Shown: positions 16,740 through 25,605 of the stretch, piece by piece | Numbering within the stretch: position 1 is the stretch's first letter | How the letters are laid out: the number at the start of each line of letters is the position of its first letter | Assembly: GCF_009834515.1 (NCBI RefSeq) | Contig: NZ_CP019426.1 | Span: 2,655,501-2,719,500 of the forward strand | From: Pseudomonas sp. R84 | Lineage (GTDB): Bacteria > Pseudomonadota > Gammaproteobacteria > Pseudomonadales > Pseudomonadaceae | Direction: 5' to 3' | Length of the DNA stretch: 64,000 nucleotides | Notes under the pieces: model-generated | Databases searched by the model: none | The model's input: the letters and a program-made list of their open reading frames with translations, nothing else | What the model was told of the DNA's origin: nothing | Position numbers and translations under genes: made by a program

Positions 16740-18356
16740 ATGAAGTTCGAGAAAAACACCGAACTGGACCAGGCCAATCTGCGCATTATCATCGCCGCGA
16801 TTGCCGTGGTTTACATGCTCGTCCTCGGTTTTTTGCCGGGACAGCGCTTCGATACGTATTTGCCCGTGATCACTTACATTGGCCTGTTTTTGCTGGCCTC
16901 GATCGGTTTGCGTCAGGCGATTGCACGCTGGCCGGGGCATTACCCGGCGCGGCGGATTTTTTCCATGGTCCACGATTACACCGGCACCTGTTTCGGTCTG
17001 GTGGTCGGTGGTGAGGCGGCGTTGCCGCTGTATGCGGTGATCATCTGGGTCAACCTCGGCAATGGCATGCGCTACGGCTCGCGCTATCTGGCGATTGCCA
17101 CGGCGCTGGCGTTAGTGGCGTTGCTGTGTGTCTATCGCCTGACGCCAGTGTGGCAAGCGCAACCGTTCATGGTGTTGATGCTGATGCTCACCAGCACGGT
17201 GATTCCGTTCTATGCGCATCTGCTGTTGGAGCGCACACGTAAAGCCTCCGAAGAAGCCGTCGCAGCGAATCTGGAAAAGTCGCGGTTTCTCGCTCAGGCC
17301 AGTCATGATCTGCGCCAGCCGATTCACTCCATCGGCCTGTTTACCGCGTGCCTGCGGGAGTCGCGGTTAGGGAATGAGGAGCGGCGTCTGGTCGATAACA
17401 TCGACCGATCACTGCTCAATGTTTCGCAACTGTTCCGCTCGATTCTCGATCTGTACACCCTCGATAACGGCCGGATTCTGCCCAAACTGCAAACCTTCAA
17501 TTTGGGTGAATGGCTCGCGGATCTGATTCGCCAGAACGCTGAAGCAGCACGTTGGGCCGGGGTCGAGCTGCGGTTGCGCCCCTGTGAATATTGGGTGCGC
17601 ACGGATCCGGCGTTGCTGGCGACCCTGGTGCAGAATGTGCTTTCCAACTGCTTCAAATATGGCGCGCATCGGCCGGTGCTGATCGGCGTGCGCCGGCGCG
17701 GAGCGGGGCTGGCCATCGTGATTTATGACCGCGGCAACGGTATCGCCGAAGACCATCTGGCCAAGGTGTTCGAGGAGTTTTATCGGGTGCGCCAAGTACG
17801 CGACAAAGACGTCGAAGGCGTCGGGCTCGGGTTGTCGATCGTCAAGCGTCTGGGCGAGTTGATCGGTGTCGGCGTTGACCTGCGTTCTCGGCTTGGGCGG
17901 GGAACGGCAGTGACCTTGTACGGCCTGTCAATCGCTGCGCCCGCACCGTTAACGGTCAATCGCGACGAGGCGCGTCAGGTCGGTTTGCTGACCGGGCTGA
18001 AGGTGTGTCTGGTGGAGGATGATCGCAACGTATTGCTCGCGACTTCAGCGTTATTGGAGCGTTGGGGCTGTGTGGTTCAAGCGGAACTGAGCGGGCAGGA
18101 TTTGATGACCGACTGCGACATCATCGTCGCCGACTATGACCTCGGCACCCACGCCACTGGCATCGAGTGTATTGACGATGTCCGCAAGCGCAGAGGCTGG
18201 GCGGTTCCGGCGATGATCATCACCGGGCACGACGTCGAAAAAATCCAGGCGGCCCTGCACGATCGCCAGATTGCCATTCTGTCCAAACCGGTGCGCCCGG
18301 TCGAACTGCGCGCGACCCTGCGAGCGCTGCGCGACTGCGAAACCCAAACCCTGTAG
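16740..18356 (+). CDS. Hybrid sensor histidine kinase with C-terminal receiver
   Basis: The product (538 aa) is an inner-membrane hybrid kinase. Residues about 15-165 contain five or six hydrophobic segments with little periplasmic sequence, so the signal may be sensed within the membrane. The HisKA domain has H189 in QASHDLRQPIHS. The ATPase domain carries the N box LVQNVLSNCFKYG (about 300) and G box GVGLGLSIVKRLG (about 360). A receiver domain (about 418-535) has phosphoacceptor D465 in VADYDLG and lysine in LSKPVRP. ACAAGGACG precedes the ATG. Its likely partner is the divergent LuxR-type regulator. The stimulus is unknown. Confidence 0.92.
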   Translation: MKFEKNTELDQANLRIIIAAIAVVYMLVLGFLPGQRFDTYLPVITYIGLFLLASIGLRQAIARWPGHYPARRIFSMVHDYTGTCFGLVVGGEAALPLYAVIIWVNLGNGMRYGSRYLAIATALALVALLCVYRLTPVWQAQPFMVLMLMLTSTVIPFYAHLLLERTRKASEEAVAANLEKSRFLAQASHDLRQPIHSIGLFTACLRESRLGNEERRLVDNIDRSLLNVSQLFRSILDLYTLDNGRILPKLQTFNLGEWLADLIRQNAEAARWAGVELRLRPCEYWVRTDPALLATLVQNVLSNCFKYGAHRPVLIGVRRRGAGLAIVIYDRGNGIAEDHLAKVFEEFYRVRQVRDKDVEGVGLGLSIVKRLGELIGVGVDLRSRLGRGTAVTLYGLSIAAPAPLTVNRDEARQVGLLTGLKVCLVEDDRNVLLATSALLERWGCVVQAELSGQDLMTDCDIIVADYDLGTHATGIECIDDVRKRRGWAVPAMIITGHDVEKIQAALHDRQIAILSKPVRPVELRATLRALRDCETQTL

Positions 18357-18369
18357 ATACTCTGTTCAT

Positions 18370-18445
18370 GCTGCGATCTCTTGATCTTCATTTTCAGGAT
18401 CAAAATCAAAAGATCGCAGCCTCGTTGCACTCGACAGCTCCTACA
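18370..18445. repeat. Degenerate palindromic intergenic repeat (GCTGCGATC family)
   Basis: GCTGCGATCTCTTGATCTT pairs with the later AAAATCAAAAGATCGCAGC, and the outer right arm ends CAGCTCCTACA. The outer left arm is missing. Better-preserved copies occur at 29920-30001, 60175-60290 and 60924-61010. It lies between convergent genes and could act as a transcription end. Confidence 0.75.
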
Positions 18446-18459
18446 GGGTTAGTGCGTGT

Positions 18460-18768
18460 TCAGCGCTTGCACAGATAATCCTGGGTGATGGTGGTTTGCA
18501 GGCAGTTGTACTGGCCCATGGTGCGGCAGATGTTTTTCTCGGAACCGGTGACCTCGGCGTTTTTGTAGCCCCAGGTCTTGCAGCGTTGCGTGGCAACGGT
18601 CAAACCTTGTTCGGCGCTGGTCTGGCCGCTTTCGAACTGGCCCAGTTCATAGGAAACCTGGACGACGCCATCGTTTTTGCTGCCGCCGGTAGCTTCCCAC
18701 TGTTTGGGTGTGGCGCAGCCGGTCAGGAACAGGGCGCTGAGGGTGAGTGTTGCGATCAGAGTTTTCAT
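18460..18768 (-). CDS. Small YecR-like lipoprotein
   Basis: The product (102 aa) begins with a lipoprotein signal sequence, MKTLIATLTLSALFLTGC, with the lipobox cysteine at residue 18. The mature part has VVQVSYELGQFESG and paired cysteines (RCKTWGY, NICRTMGQYNCLQT, DYLCKR), resembling the YecR-like lipoprotein family. An ATG at 18768 with AGGA upstream is chosen over a TTG six bases earlier. A second lipoprotein gene lies 32 bases upstream, so the two may be co-transcribed. Function is unknown. Confidence 0.75.
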   Translation of the reverse strand: MKTLIATLTLSALFLTGCATPKQWEATGGSKNDGVVQVSYELGQFESGQTSAEQGLTVATQRCKTWGYKNAEVTGSEKNICRTMGQYNCLQTTITQDYLCKR

Positions 18769-18800
18769 GGGCAAACGGTGTCCTTTACCGGGCGGGGAAA

Positions 18801-19115
18801 TTATTGCAGCGGGATTGGCGAAGCGCCTTTTGGCAGGCAGGAAAGCGGCGGCGACATCATGCCCATGCTCGCCACGGCGATAATTACGCCGCTGGGCAAT
18901 TCACAGTTGTATTCCCCGGCCGGGGTGTACGCGGTGTAGTAGGTGAGGGTGCTGTCGTTGCGGATATTGTCGATTTTCGACACCGGTTTACCGATCACCG
19001 TTTGCGCGCGTTCTTTCATGCTCGCTTCAGTGGGTTTGACGGTCTGGCAGCCGGCAACGCCGAACAGCACAGCGCCGACCAGGGTGATCTTGCAAAGGTT
19101 TGCATGCAGTTTCAT
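18801..19115 (-). CDS. Small lipoprotein of unknown function
   Basis: The product (104 aa) has a lipoprotein signal, MKLHANLCKITLVGAVLFG followed by the lipobox VAGC (cysteine at about residue 23). The mature part contains SMKERAQTVIGKPVSKIDNI, reminiscent of small SmpA/BamE-like folds in which a short motif is tracked by Y-rich strands, but no confident family match is claimed. The ATG at 19115 has AAGGAAG nine bases upstream; the frame continues upstream without signals. It precedes the YecR-like lipoprotein gene on the same strand. Confidence 0.7.
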   Translation of the reverse strand: MKLHANLCKITLVGAVLFGVAGCQTVKPTEASMKERAQTVIGKPVSKIDNIRNDSTLTYYTAYTPAGEYNCELPSGVIIAVASMGMMSPPLSCLPKGASPIPLQ

Positions 19116-19238
19116 GGTGTGTCTTCCTTGGTGTTGTTCTGATTTCCAGGCACAACGATCCCGTACGCTGCGAACAGGCAACGTTGAGGAACATCGGGGG
19201 TGCGGTGGAATATAGCGCCAGCGGACAGGGCGGTCGAT

Positions 19239-19254
19239 TAGCACAAATGTGCTA
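19239..19254. promoter_or_regulatory. 16-base palindrome upstream of the lipoprotein pair
   Basis: TAGCACAAATGTGCTA is an inverted repeat of seven-base arms around AA, 124 bases upstream of the lipoprotein start. It could be an operator for the lipoprotein pair or for the RNA candidate to its right. Confidence 0.3.
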
Positions 19255-19369
19255 GTGCAGTGGGGGATCGACGGCCGTTAGGCGCTTCTCTTCCTGCCCG
19301 ATTGGGGCAAAGCTCGAATCAGTCTAAAAACACTGACCCGCGTCGGCGAGCCTTTGCTAGGCTCAAAGA

Positions 19370-19612
19370 TGTAGGCGAAGACGCAGACTGATGCGCAATC
19401 GGATAGCAAGGGGGCGTGGGGCGCGCTCCGAAAGGTACACGGTTAGAAAGATCTCCGCGCTGAGATCCAGCCCTTATGCCGTGTGAAGCAGCCGAGGCCG
19501 TACCTTTTCAATTTGGCCCGGTACTGTGGGAAGCCCGATAAACCTTGTAAGCCAGAGACCAGCACTGGCCGCCTGCTCGAACACCAAAGCCCGCTTCGTG
19601 CGGGCTTTGTCG
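19370..19612 (+). ncRNA. Candidate structured small RNA with intrinsic terminator
   Basis: This part of the 508-base gene-free stretch 19116-19623 lacks a convincing protein gene but is rich in nested complementarity. GAAAGGTAC (19430-19438) pairs with GTACCTTTTC (19500-19509), ACACGG (19437-19442) with CCGTGT (19479-19484), and GATCTC (19450-19455) with GAGATC (19462-19467). Together these form a multi-hairpin domain. A GC-rich hairpin followed by TTTGTCGTT (19586-19615) would end a plus-strand transcript. No known class (6S, SRP, RNase P, tmRNA, Rsm, Crc) was recognised. The ends are approximate and transcription is inferred. Confidence 0.45.
19586..19608. terminator. Bidirectional intrinsic terminator
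   Basis: Arms AAAGCCCGC and GCGGGCTTT enclose TTCGT. The hairpin lies 16 bases beyond the stop codon of the minus-strand cystathionine gene, and on the plus strand is followed by TTTGTCGTT. It can serve both the small RNA candidate and the transsulfuration operon. Confidence 0.75.
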
Positions 19613-19623
19613 TTCATGCAAGG

Positions 19624-20796
19624 TCAGATCGATTGCAGCGCCTGCGCCAGATCGGCGCGCAAGTCTTCGACGTCTTCAACGCCAACCGACAGGCGCACCA
19701 GACCGTCGCCAATGCCCAGTTTGGCGCGGGTATCCGCCGGAATCGTCGCGTGGGTCATGATCGCCGGGTGCTCGATCAGGCTTTCCACGCCACCGAGACT
19801 TTCCGCCAATGCGAAGATCTTCACGTTCTCAAGGAAGCGCCGCGCACCCGCCAGATCACTGTTCAGATCGACGGAAATCATCCCGCCGAAACCGCGCATC
19901 TGGCGCTTGGCCAACTCATGCTGCGGATGCGAGGCCAGCCCCGGATAGTAGACGCGTTTGACCTGTGGCTGCTGTTCCAGCCACTGCGCCAGGTCCAGCG
20001 CGTTGCTGCAATGACGCTCCATGCGCAGCGCCAAAGTCTTCACCCCGCGCAGGGTGAGAAATGCATCGAACGGCCCGGCAATCGCACCGACGGCGTTCTG
20101 CAAGAAGCCCAGCTTCTCGGCCAGTGCTTCGTTCTGGCCGACCACGGCGATGCCGCCGATCACGTCGGAGTGACCGTTCAGGTACTTGGTGGTCGAGTGC
20201 AGCACGATGTCGAAACCCAGCTCCAGCGGCCGCTGGATATACGGGCTGGCAAAGGTGTTGTCGGCCACGCTGATGATCCCGCGAGCGCGGCAGATACGGG
20301 CGATAGCGGCGAGGTCCGACAGGCTCAACAGCGGGTTGGTCGGTGACTCGACAATCACCAGACGTGTGTCGTCCTGCAGCGCCGCTTCGAACGCCGCCAG
20401 GTCAGTCAAATCGACGTAGCTGAAACGGTGTCCGGCACTGCGCTGACGAACCTTGTCGAACAGGCGGAACGTGCCGCCGTACAAGTCATTGCCGGAGATC
20501 ACGTGCGAACCGGCATCGATCAGTTCGAGCACCGTGGAAATCGTCGCCAGCCCGGAGGCGAACGCAAACGCCTGGGTGCCGCCTTCAAGGTCCGCCACGC
20601 AACGCTCCAGGGCAAAACGCGTCGGGTTGTGCGAGCGCCCGTAATCGAAACCCTTGTGCACGCCGGGGCTGTCTTGCAGGTACGTGGAGTTGGCGTAGAT
20701 CGGCGGCATCAGCGCGCCGGTGGTCGGGTCCGGCGTCTGCCCGGCGTGGATCACCCGGGTCGCGAAGCCTTGGGATTTGTCGTCGTGCTGACTCAT
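19624..20796 (-). CDS. Cystathionine gamma-lyase/gamma-synthase family PLP enzyme
   Basis: The product (390 aa) belongs to the Cys/Met metabolism PLP family. Visible residues are YGRSHNPTR (about 53-61), the cofactor aspartate in SVADNTFASP (about 185) and the PLP lysine in HSTTKYLNGHSD (about 207). It overlaps the upstream cystathionine beta-synthase gene by four bases (ATGA). This pairing is the reverse transsulfuration module: homocysteine plus serine gives cystathionine, which this enzyme cleaves to cysteine, 2-oxobutyrate and ammonia. Gamma-synthase activity cannot be excluded from sequence, but the operon partner favours the lyase role. Confidence 0.88.
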   Translation of the reverse strand: MSQHDDKSQGFATRVIHAGQTPDPTTGALMPPIYANSTYLQDSPGVHKGFDYGRSHNPTRFALERCVADLEGGTQAFAFASGLATISTVLELIDAGSHVISGNDLYGGTFRLFDKVRQRSAGHRFSYVDLTDLAAFEAALQDDTRLVIVESPTNPLLSLSDLAAIARICRARGIISVADNTFASPYIQRPLELGFDIVLHSTTKYLNGHSDVIGGIAVVGQNEALAEKLGFLQNAVGAIAGPFDAFLTLRGVKTLALRMERHCSNALDLAQWLEQQPQVKRVYYPGLASHPQHELAKRQMRGFGGMISVDLNSDLAGARRFLENVKIFALAESLGGVESLIEHPAIMTHATIPADTRAKLGIGDGLVRLSVGVEDVEDLRADLAQALQSI

Positions 20797-22169
20797 GCGA
20801 GGGATCTCCGTAATTGGTTGAGCATGTCGGTGCGGGTGATCAGGCCATGGAAGCCCGATGCATCGGCAATGATGGCGACGAGGCCACGGCTGAGCACCGC
20901 TTCCAGCTCGGCAAGGCTGGCGCCGGGTGCGAGGGTTTGCAGCTTGTCGGTCATCACGCTGGACACCGATTGGCTGAAGCGGGCGGCGTCTTCGTGCACC
21001 GGCAGGAGGATGTCCGATTCATCGATCACACCGACCAGTTGCTTGCCTTCCACCAGCACCGGCAACTGCGAAACCTCCGCCAGACGCATGCGCTGGAACG
21101 CGGTGAGCAGGGTGTCGTCAGGGCCGACACTGATCACGCGGCCATCCTCAAAGCGGCGGGCGATAAGGTCGCGCAGGTCGCCATAGCCTTTGCGCTGCAA
21201 CAGGCCTTGATCGGTCATCCACTGGTCGTTGTAAACCTTCGACAGATAGCGCGTGCCGGTGTCGCAAACGAAGCTGACCACACGTTTTGGCTCGGTCTGT
21301 TCGCGGCAATAACGCAGCGCCGCTGCGAGCAGGGTGCCAGTCGAGGAGCCGCCGAGAATGCCTTCGGCCTTGAGCAACTGGCGGGCGTGATCGAAGCTTT
21401 CTTCATCGCTGATGGAGTAGGCGTGGCGCACGCTGGAGAGGTCGGTGATCGATGGAATGAAGTCTTCGCCAATGCCTTCCACCGCCCATGAACCGGGCGT
21501 CGGCAGCGAGCCGTCGCGGCTGTATTGCGCCATCACCGAACCGACCGGATCGGCCAGGACCATTTCCAGATCCGGCTGCACACGCTTGAAGAAACGGCTC
21601 AGGCCCGTCAGCGTGCCGGCCGAACCAACACCGACGACGATGGCGTCCAGATCATGTTCGGTCTGCGCCCAGATTTCCGGCGCGGTGCTGCATTCGTGGG
21701 CCAGCGGGTTGGCCGGGTTGTTGAACTGATCGGCGAAAAACGCGCCGGGGATGTCTTTCGCCAAACGGGCGGCGACGTCCTGGTAATACTCGGGATGGCC
21801 CTTGCCGACGTCGGAGCGGGTGATGTGTACCTCGGCGCCCATGGCCTTCAAGTGCAGGACTTTCTCGGTGGACATTTTGTCCGGCACCACCAGTACCACG
21901 CGATAGCCTTTGGCGCGGCCAACCAGTGCCAGGCCCAGGCCGGTGTTGCCGGCGGTGGCTTCGACGATGGTGCCGCCGGGTTGCAGGCGACCATCACGTT
22001 CGGCGGCGTCGATCATCGCCAGACCGATGCGGTCCTTGATCGAACCACCGGGGTTCTGCGATTCAAGTTTGAGAAACAGCGTGCAAGGCCCAGTGTCGAA
22101 GCGGGTGACTTGCACCAGTGGAGTATTGCCGATCAGCCCAAGTACGGCAGGGCGTGATTCCTTAGACAT
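20793..22169 (-). CDS. Cystathionine beta-synthase
   Basis: The product (458 aa) condenses homocysteine and serine into cystathionine in the cytoplasm. The catalytic domain carries the PLP lysine in PGGSIKDRIGLA (about residue 45), the loop EATAGNTGLGLALVG (about 70), and VGVGSAGTLTG (about 180). A pair of CBS domains forms the C-terminal 120 residues (MRLAEVSQLPVLVEG, GLITRTDML). The N-terminal haem-binding segment of animal enzymes is absent. The ATG at 22169 has GAGGTG seven bases upstream; a longer frame of 29 residues upstream lacks such a site. It is translationally coupled to the gamma-lyase gene. The adjacent metE gene competes for the same homocysteine. Confidence 0.92.
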   Translation of the reverse strand: MSKESRPAVLGLIGNTPLVQVTRFDTGPCTLFLKLESQNPGGSIKDRIGLAMIDAAERDGRLQPGGTIVEATAGNTGLGLALVGRAKGYRVVLVVPDKMSTEKVLHLKAMGAEVHITRSDVGKGHPEYYQDVAARLAKDIPGAFFADQFNNPANPLAHECSTAPEIWAQTEHDLDAIVVGVGSAGTLTGLSRFFKRVQPDLEMVLADPVGSVMAQYSRDGSLPTPGSWAVEGIGEDFIPSITDLSSVRHAYSISDEESFDHARQLLKAEGILGGSSTGTLLAAALRYCREQTEPKRVVSFVCDTGTRYLSKVYNDQWMTDQGLLQRKGYGDLRDLIARRFEDGRVISVGPDDTLLTAFQRMRLAEVSQLPVLVEGKQLVGVIDESDILLPVHEDAARFSQSVSSVMTDKLQTLAPGASLAELEAVLSRGLVAIIADASGFHGLITRTDMLNQLRRSLA

Positions 22170-22592
22170 TTCTTCACCTCTTTGTGGTGTTGATCGCGTT
22201 CCAATCGCGGGGAAAAGACTCGCGTGCAACATAGGCTCAGACATCAGCTGTCGCAACCTTTAGTCGGTCGCAAATACAGCCATTTCGATCTAACGATAGA
22301 TCGAAATCAAAGACCTGCCGGGGTGCTTTCGGGGGCGTTTATACGGAGGCGTCATCGAGTTTTCAAAGGGCGTCTTCATGGCGACGAACAGCTTGAATTA
22401 CCAAGAAATTTACTGCCGCAAAAACCGTCCAGCCGTCGCCCGCGCGCTCAACTCTGCAATGTCTTCAACTGACAGGCTGGGATGATTTGATCATGAGGGA
22501 AACTCGTGTTGATCAAGATTAAATTGAGTTTGTCTCACTAGCGACCGATGCCGACAATGGCCGCCATCAACAGAACATTGGAGTTGTTTGTT
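22170..22592. promoter_or_regulatory. 423-base divergent region between the transsulfuration operon and metE
   Basis: The region holds two clear inverted repeats. The first is ATTTCGATCT/AGATCGAAAT with a six-base loop AACGAT (22282-22307), 113 bases upstream of the beta-synthase start. The second is TTGATCA/TGATCAA spaced by 16 bases (22487-22516), 77 bases upstream of metE. Either could bind a regulator of methionine or cysteine metabolism. No canonical MetR site (TGAANNTNNTTCA) was seen, and no gene is supported in the 423 bases. Confidence 0.45.
22282..22307. promoter_or_regulatory. Perfect 10-bp inverted repeat upstream of the beta-synthase operon
   Basis: Arms ATTTCGATCT and AGATCGAAAT flank AACGAT. 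Its A+T-rich arms and its position suit an operator for a dimeric regulator; a transcript hairpin is the alternative. There is no T-run. Confidence 0.5.
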
Positions 22593-24881
22593 ATGGCACT
22601 GGCCCATTCCCTTGGATTTCCGCGCATCGGTCGCGACCGCGAACTGAAAAAAGCGCAAGAGGCGTTCTGGAAAGGAGAACTGAACGAGGCAGGCCTGCGT
22701 GACGTCGGTCGCGAGTTGCGCAAGGCCCATTGGGACTTGCAGAAAAACGCCGGCATCGAGTTGCTGCCGGTTGGCGATTTCGCCTGGTATGACCAGGTGC
22801 TGACGCACTCGCTGATGTTCGGCGTCATCCCCGAGCGCTTCCGTCCGCATGACGGCAAAGCCAATCTGCAGACCTTGTTCGCCATGGCCCGTGGTGTCAG
22901 CGACAGCTGCTGTGGCGGTGCACACGCCCAGGAAATGACCAAGTGGTTCGACACCAACTATCACTATCTGGTCCCGGAATTCAGTGCGGATCAACAGTTC
23001 CAGTTGGGCTGGGAGCAGTTGTTCGAAGAAGTCGAAGAAGCCCGTGCACTGGGCCATAACGTCAAACCGGTGATCATCGGCCCGCTGACGTATCTGTGGC
23101 TGGGCAAGGCCAAAGGCGCCGAATTCGACAAGCTCGAACTGCTTGATCGTCTGCTGCCACTGTACGGGCAGATCTTCGCGCGTCTTGCCGCCCAAGGCGT
23201 CGAGTGGGTGCAGATCGACGAGCCGATTCTGGTGCTCGACCTGCCGCAGGAATGGAAGAACGCTTTCGAGCGGGCCTACAACCAGATTCAGCGGGATCCG
23301 CTGAAGAAGCTGCTGGCGACTTACTTCGGGGGCCTGGAAGAAAACCTCGGCCTGGCCGCCAACCTGCCGGTCGACGGTTTGCACATCGATCTGGTGCGCG
23401 CACCAGAGCAATACCCGACCATTCTTGATCGTCTGCCGGCCTATAAAGTGTTGTCCTTGGGCGTGGTCAATGGCCGTAACGTCTGGCGCTGCGATCTGGA
23501 AAATGCCTTGGCGACTTTGCAGCATGCGCACGAGCGTCTGGGCGATCGTCTGTGGGTCGCGCCGTCCTGTTCGTTGCTGCACAGCCCGGTGGATCTGGGC
23601 CGTGAAGACAAGCTCGATGCCGAGTTGAAAAGCTGGCTGGCCTTTGCCGTACAGAAGTGCGAAGAAGTGGCGGTGCTGGCCCAAGCCGTCAACCAACCGG
23701 AAGCGCCGAATGTGCTGCGTGCCCTGACCGAAAGCCGTTCGGTGCAGGCCGCCCGCGCGGCGTCGCCACGTATTCACAAGCCTGCCGTTCAGGCTCGGGT
23801 TACCGCTATCACGGCCAAGGACAGTCAGCGTCAGTCGCTGTTCGCCCAGCGCATTGCCAAACAGCGCGCTGGCCTGGACCTGCCGCTGTTCCCGACCACG
23901 ACGATCGGTTCGTTCCCGCAAACCGCGTCGATCCGCCTCGCTCGTCAGTCGTTCAAACAGGGCAAGCTGACCAAAGCCGAATACACCGAAGCCATGCACA
24001 GCGAGATCCGTCACGCAGTGGAAATCCAGGAGCGTCTGGGCCTCGATGTGCTGGTGCACGGTGAAGCCGAGCGCAATGACATGGTCGAATACTTCGCCGA
24101 GCAGCTCGACGGTTATGTGTTTACCCGTTTTGGCTGGGTACAAAGTTACGGTTCGCGTTGCGTTAAACCGGCGGTGATCTTCGGTGACCTCAGCCGCCCG
24201 AAAGCCATGACTGTCGAGTGGATCCGCTACGCCCAAGGCCTGACCGACAAAGTCATGAAAGGCATGCTGACCGGCCCGGTGACCATGCTGATGTGGTCGT
24301 TCCCGCGTGAAGACGTGAGCCGCGAAGTGCAGGCCCGACAACTGGCCTTGGCGATCCGCGATGAAGTGGTCGATCTGGAGGCCGCCGGCATCAAGATCGT
24401 GCAGATCGACGAAGCGGCCTTCCGTGAGGGGCTGCCGTTGCGTCAGGCGCAGTGGCAGCAGTATCTGGACTGGGCGACGGAAGTGTTCCGCCTGTGCGCC
24501 TCGGGCGTGCGCGACGAAACGCAGATCCACACGCACATGTGCTACAGCGAGTTCAACGATGTGATCGAATCCATCGCGGCGATGGATGCCGACGTGATCA
24601 CCATCGAGACTTCGCGCTCGGACATGGAATTGCTGGAGGCGTTCGAAGCCTTCGCTTACCCGAACGACATCGGCCCGGGCGTCTACGACATCCACTCGCC
24701 ACGCATCCCGGATGCTTCGGAAATGGCTAATCTGCTGCGCAAGGCTGCCAAGCGGATTCCGGCTGAGCGCCTATGGGTCAACCCGGATTGCGGTTTGAAA
24801 ACCCGTGGCTGGCCGGAGACGGAAGCGGCGCTGGTGCACATGGTTACTGCCGCCCGGCAATTGCGTAAAGAGTTGACCTGA
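22593..24881 (+). CDS. metE: Cobalamin-independent methionine synthase
   Basis: The product (762 aa) transfers the methyl group of 5-methyltetrahydropteroyl-triglutamate to homocysteine, giving methionine without vitamin B12. Both barrel halves are present. The N-terminal domain begins [19 protein letters not shown]. The C-terminal catalytic domain has [11 protein letters not shown] (about residue 435), the zinc ligands in THMCYSEF (about 648), [10 protein letters not shown] (about 668) and the terminal cysteine in [11 protein letters not shown] (about 732). The ATG at 22593 follows TTGGAG; a 15-residue upstream extension is unlikely. It is divergent from the transsulfuration operon, so homocysteine-consuming enzymes are grouped here. 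Confidence 0.96.
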   Translation: MALAHSLGFPRIGRDRELKKAQEAFWKGELNEAGLRDVGRELRKAHWDLQKNAGIELLPVGDFAWYDQVLTHSLMFGVIPERFRPHDGKANLQTLFAMARGVSDSCCGGAHAQEMTKWFDTNYHYLVPEFSADQQFQLGWEQLFEEVEEARALGHNVKPVIIGPLTYLWLGKAKGAEFDKLELLDRLLPLYGQIFARLAAQGVEWVQIDEPILVLDLPQEWKNAFERAYNQIQRDPLKKLLATYFGGLEENLGLAANLPVDGLHIDLVRAPEQYPTILDRLPAYKVLSLGVVNGRNVWRCDLENALATLQHAHERLGDRLWVAPSCSLLHSPVDLGREDKLDAELKSWLAFAVQKCEEVAVLAQAVNQPEAPNVLRALTESRSVQAARAASPRIHKPAVQARVTAITAKDSQRQSLFAQRIAKQRAGLDLPLFPTTTIGSFPQTASIRLARQSFKQGKLTKAEYTEAMHSEIRHAVEIQERLGLDVLVHGEAERNDMVEYFAEQLDGYVFTRFGWVQSYGSRCVKPAVIFGDLSRPKAMTVEWIRYAQGLTDKVMKGMLTGPVTMLMWSFPREDVSREVQARQLALAIRDEVVDLEAAGIKIVQIDEAAFREGLPLRQAQWQQYLDWATEVFRLCASGVRDETQIHTHMCYSEFNDVIESIAAMDADVITIETSRSDMELLEAFEAFAYPNDIGPGVYDIHSPRIPDASEMANLLRKAAKRIPAERLWVNPDCGLKTRGWPETEAALVHMVTAARQLRKELT

Positions 24882-24902
24882 CACCTTAACCACCTGAATA
24901 AA

Positions 24903-25010
24903 CACAACCCCTTGTAGGAGTGAGCCTGCTCGCGATAGCGGTGTGTCAGTCAACTCATCGGTGACTGACACACCGCTATCGCGAGCAGGCTCACTCCTAC
25001 AGGGGTTGTG
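24903..25010. repeat. Large palindromic repeat (GTGAGCCTGCTCGCG family), copy 1
   Basis: CACAACCCCTTGTAGGAG and its complement bracket a near-perfect 48-base-arm palindrome with inner GTGAGCCTGCTCGCGATAGC. Six other copies lie at 37110-37199, 39020-39109, 42702-42790, 52058-52146, 55457-55545 and, as a diverged form, 58184-58272. All are intergenic. It ends the metE transcript region. Confidence 0.9.
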
Positions 25011-25098
25011 TATGTATTTTCAGAAACGGGAATTCTCATGGCATCGCCGAAAAGCTGTTGCTACTGTAGTCAGCCGCAGTTCAGGTATTTGCCGCTAA

Positions 25099-25605
25099 AT
25101 GAGTGATCAACCCGTTATCCAGACTGTGTCCGACGCAGACATTCCTGAAGTTCTGGATTTTGTTCTAAAGGCCCGTGCCGAGCTTTTTCCCAAGCTCAGC
25201 GCGACCGGTATGCCTGACGATCTGGCGCGTTTTGCCGAGGTTTATCTGCGTGGGGCAGGGCGCTTTCTGATTGCTCGCCATGAAGGGCACATCGTCGCGT
25301 CCATCGGCTATCTCCCTTACGACCGGCGCTTCCCGCACTTGCCCTATCCGGACCTTGAAGTGGTGGAAATCGTCCGTCTGTTTGTCCTGCCATCGCAGCG
25401 CCGCTCAGGGCTGGCCGGTGCGATATATCGATCACTCAAAGACCTGGCACTCGCCGACGGAGTCGAGGTGATCTACCTGCACACCCATCCGTTTCTGCCG
25501 GGGGCCATCGAGTTCTGGCAGCGGCAGGGCTTCGAGATAATCGATGTCGACGCTGACCCGGTCTGGCAAACAACCCACATGCACAACGTCATGAGTGAAA
25601 TCTGA
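25099..25605 (+). CDS. GNAT-family N-acetyltransferase
   Basis: The product (168 aa) has the acetyl-CoA binding fold. Strand 4 and motif A read VVEIVRLFVLPSQRRSGLAGAIYRSL (given here as its key residues R-x-x-R-S-G-L-A-G near position 103-111), followed by GVEVIYLHTHPF and AIEFWQRQGFEIIDV. The substrate is unknown. The start ATG at 25099 lies 89 bases after a palindromic repeat. The 3' end overlaps the convergent ABC ATPase gene by 17 bases. Confidence 0.85.
   Translation: MSDQPVIQTVSDADIPEVLDFVLKARAELFPKLSATGMPDDLARFAEVYLRGAGRFLIARHEGHIVASIGYLPYDRRFPHLPYPDLEVVEIVRLFVLPSQRRSGLAGAIYRSLKDLALADGVEVIYLHTHPFLPGAIEFWQRQGFEIIDVDADPVWQTTHMHNVMSEI

Noticed and set aside
19340..19370. Sigma-54 promoter before the small RNA candidate
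   Set aside because: The GG and GC pairs are nine rather than ten bases apart and the surrounding consensus is weak.
22491..24695. 734-codon open frame on the minus strand opposite metE
   Set aside because: It lies entirely antisense to metE, has biased composition expected from a GC-rich shadow frame, and shows no family motif.
24903..25010. CRISPR-like or attachment-site interpretation of the repeated palindromes
   Set aside because: Copies are isolated, palindromic and intergenic, with no regular spacers, no cas genes and no integrase.
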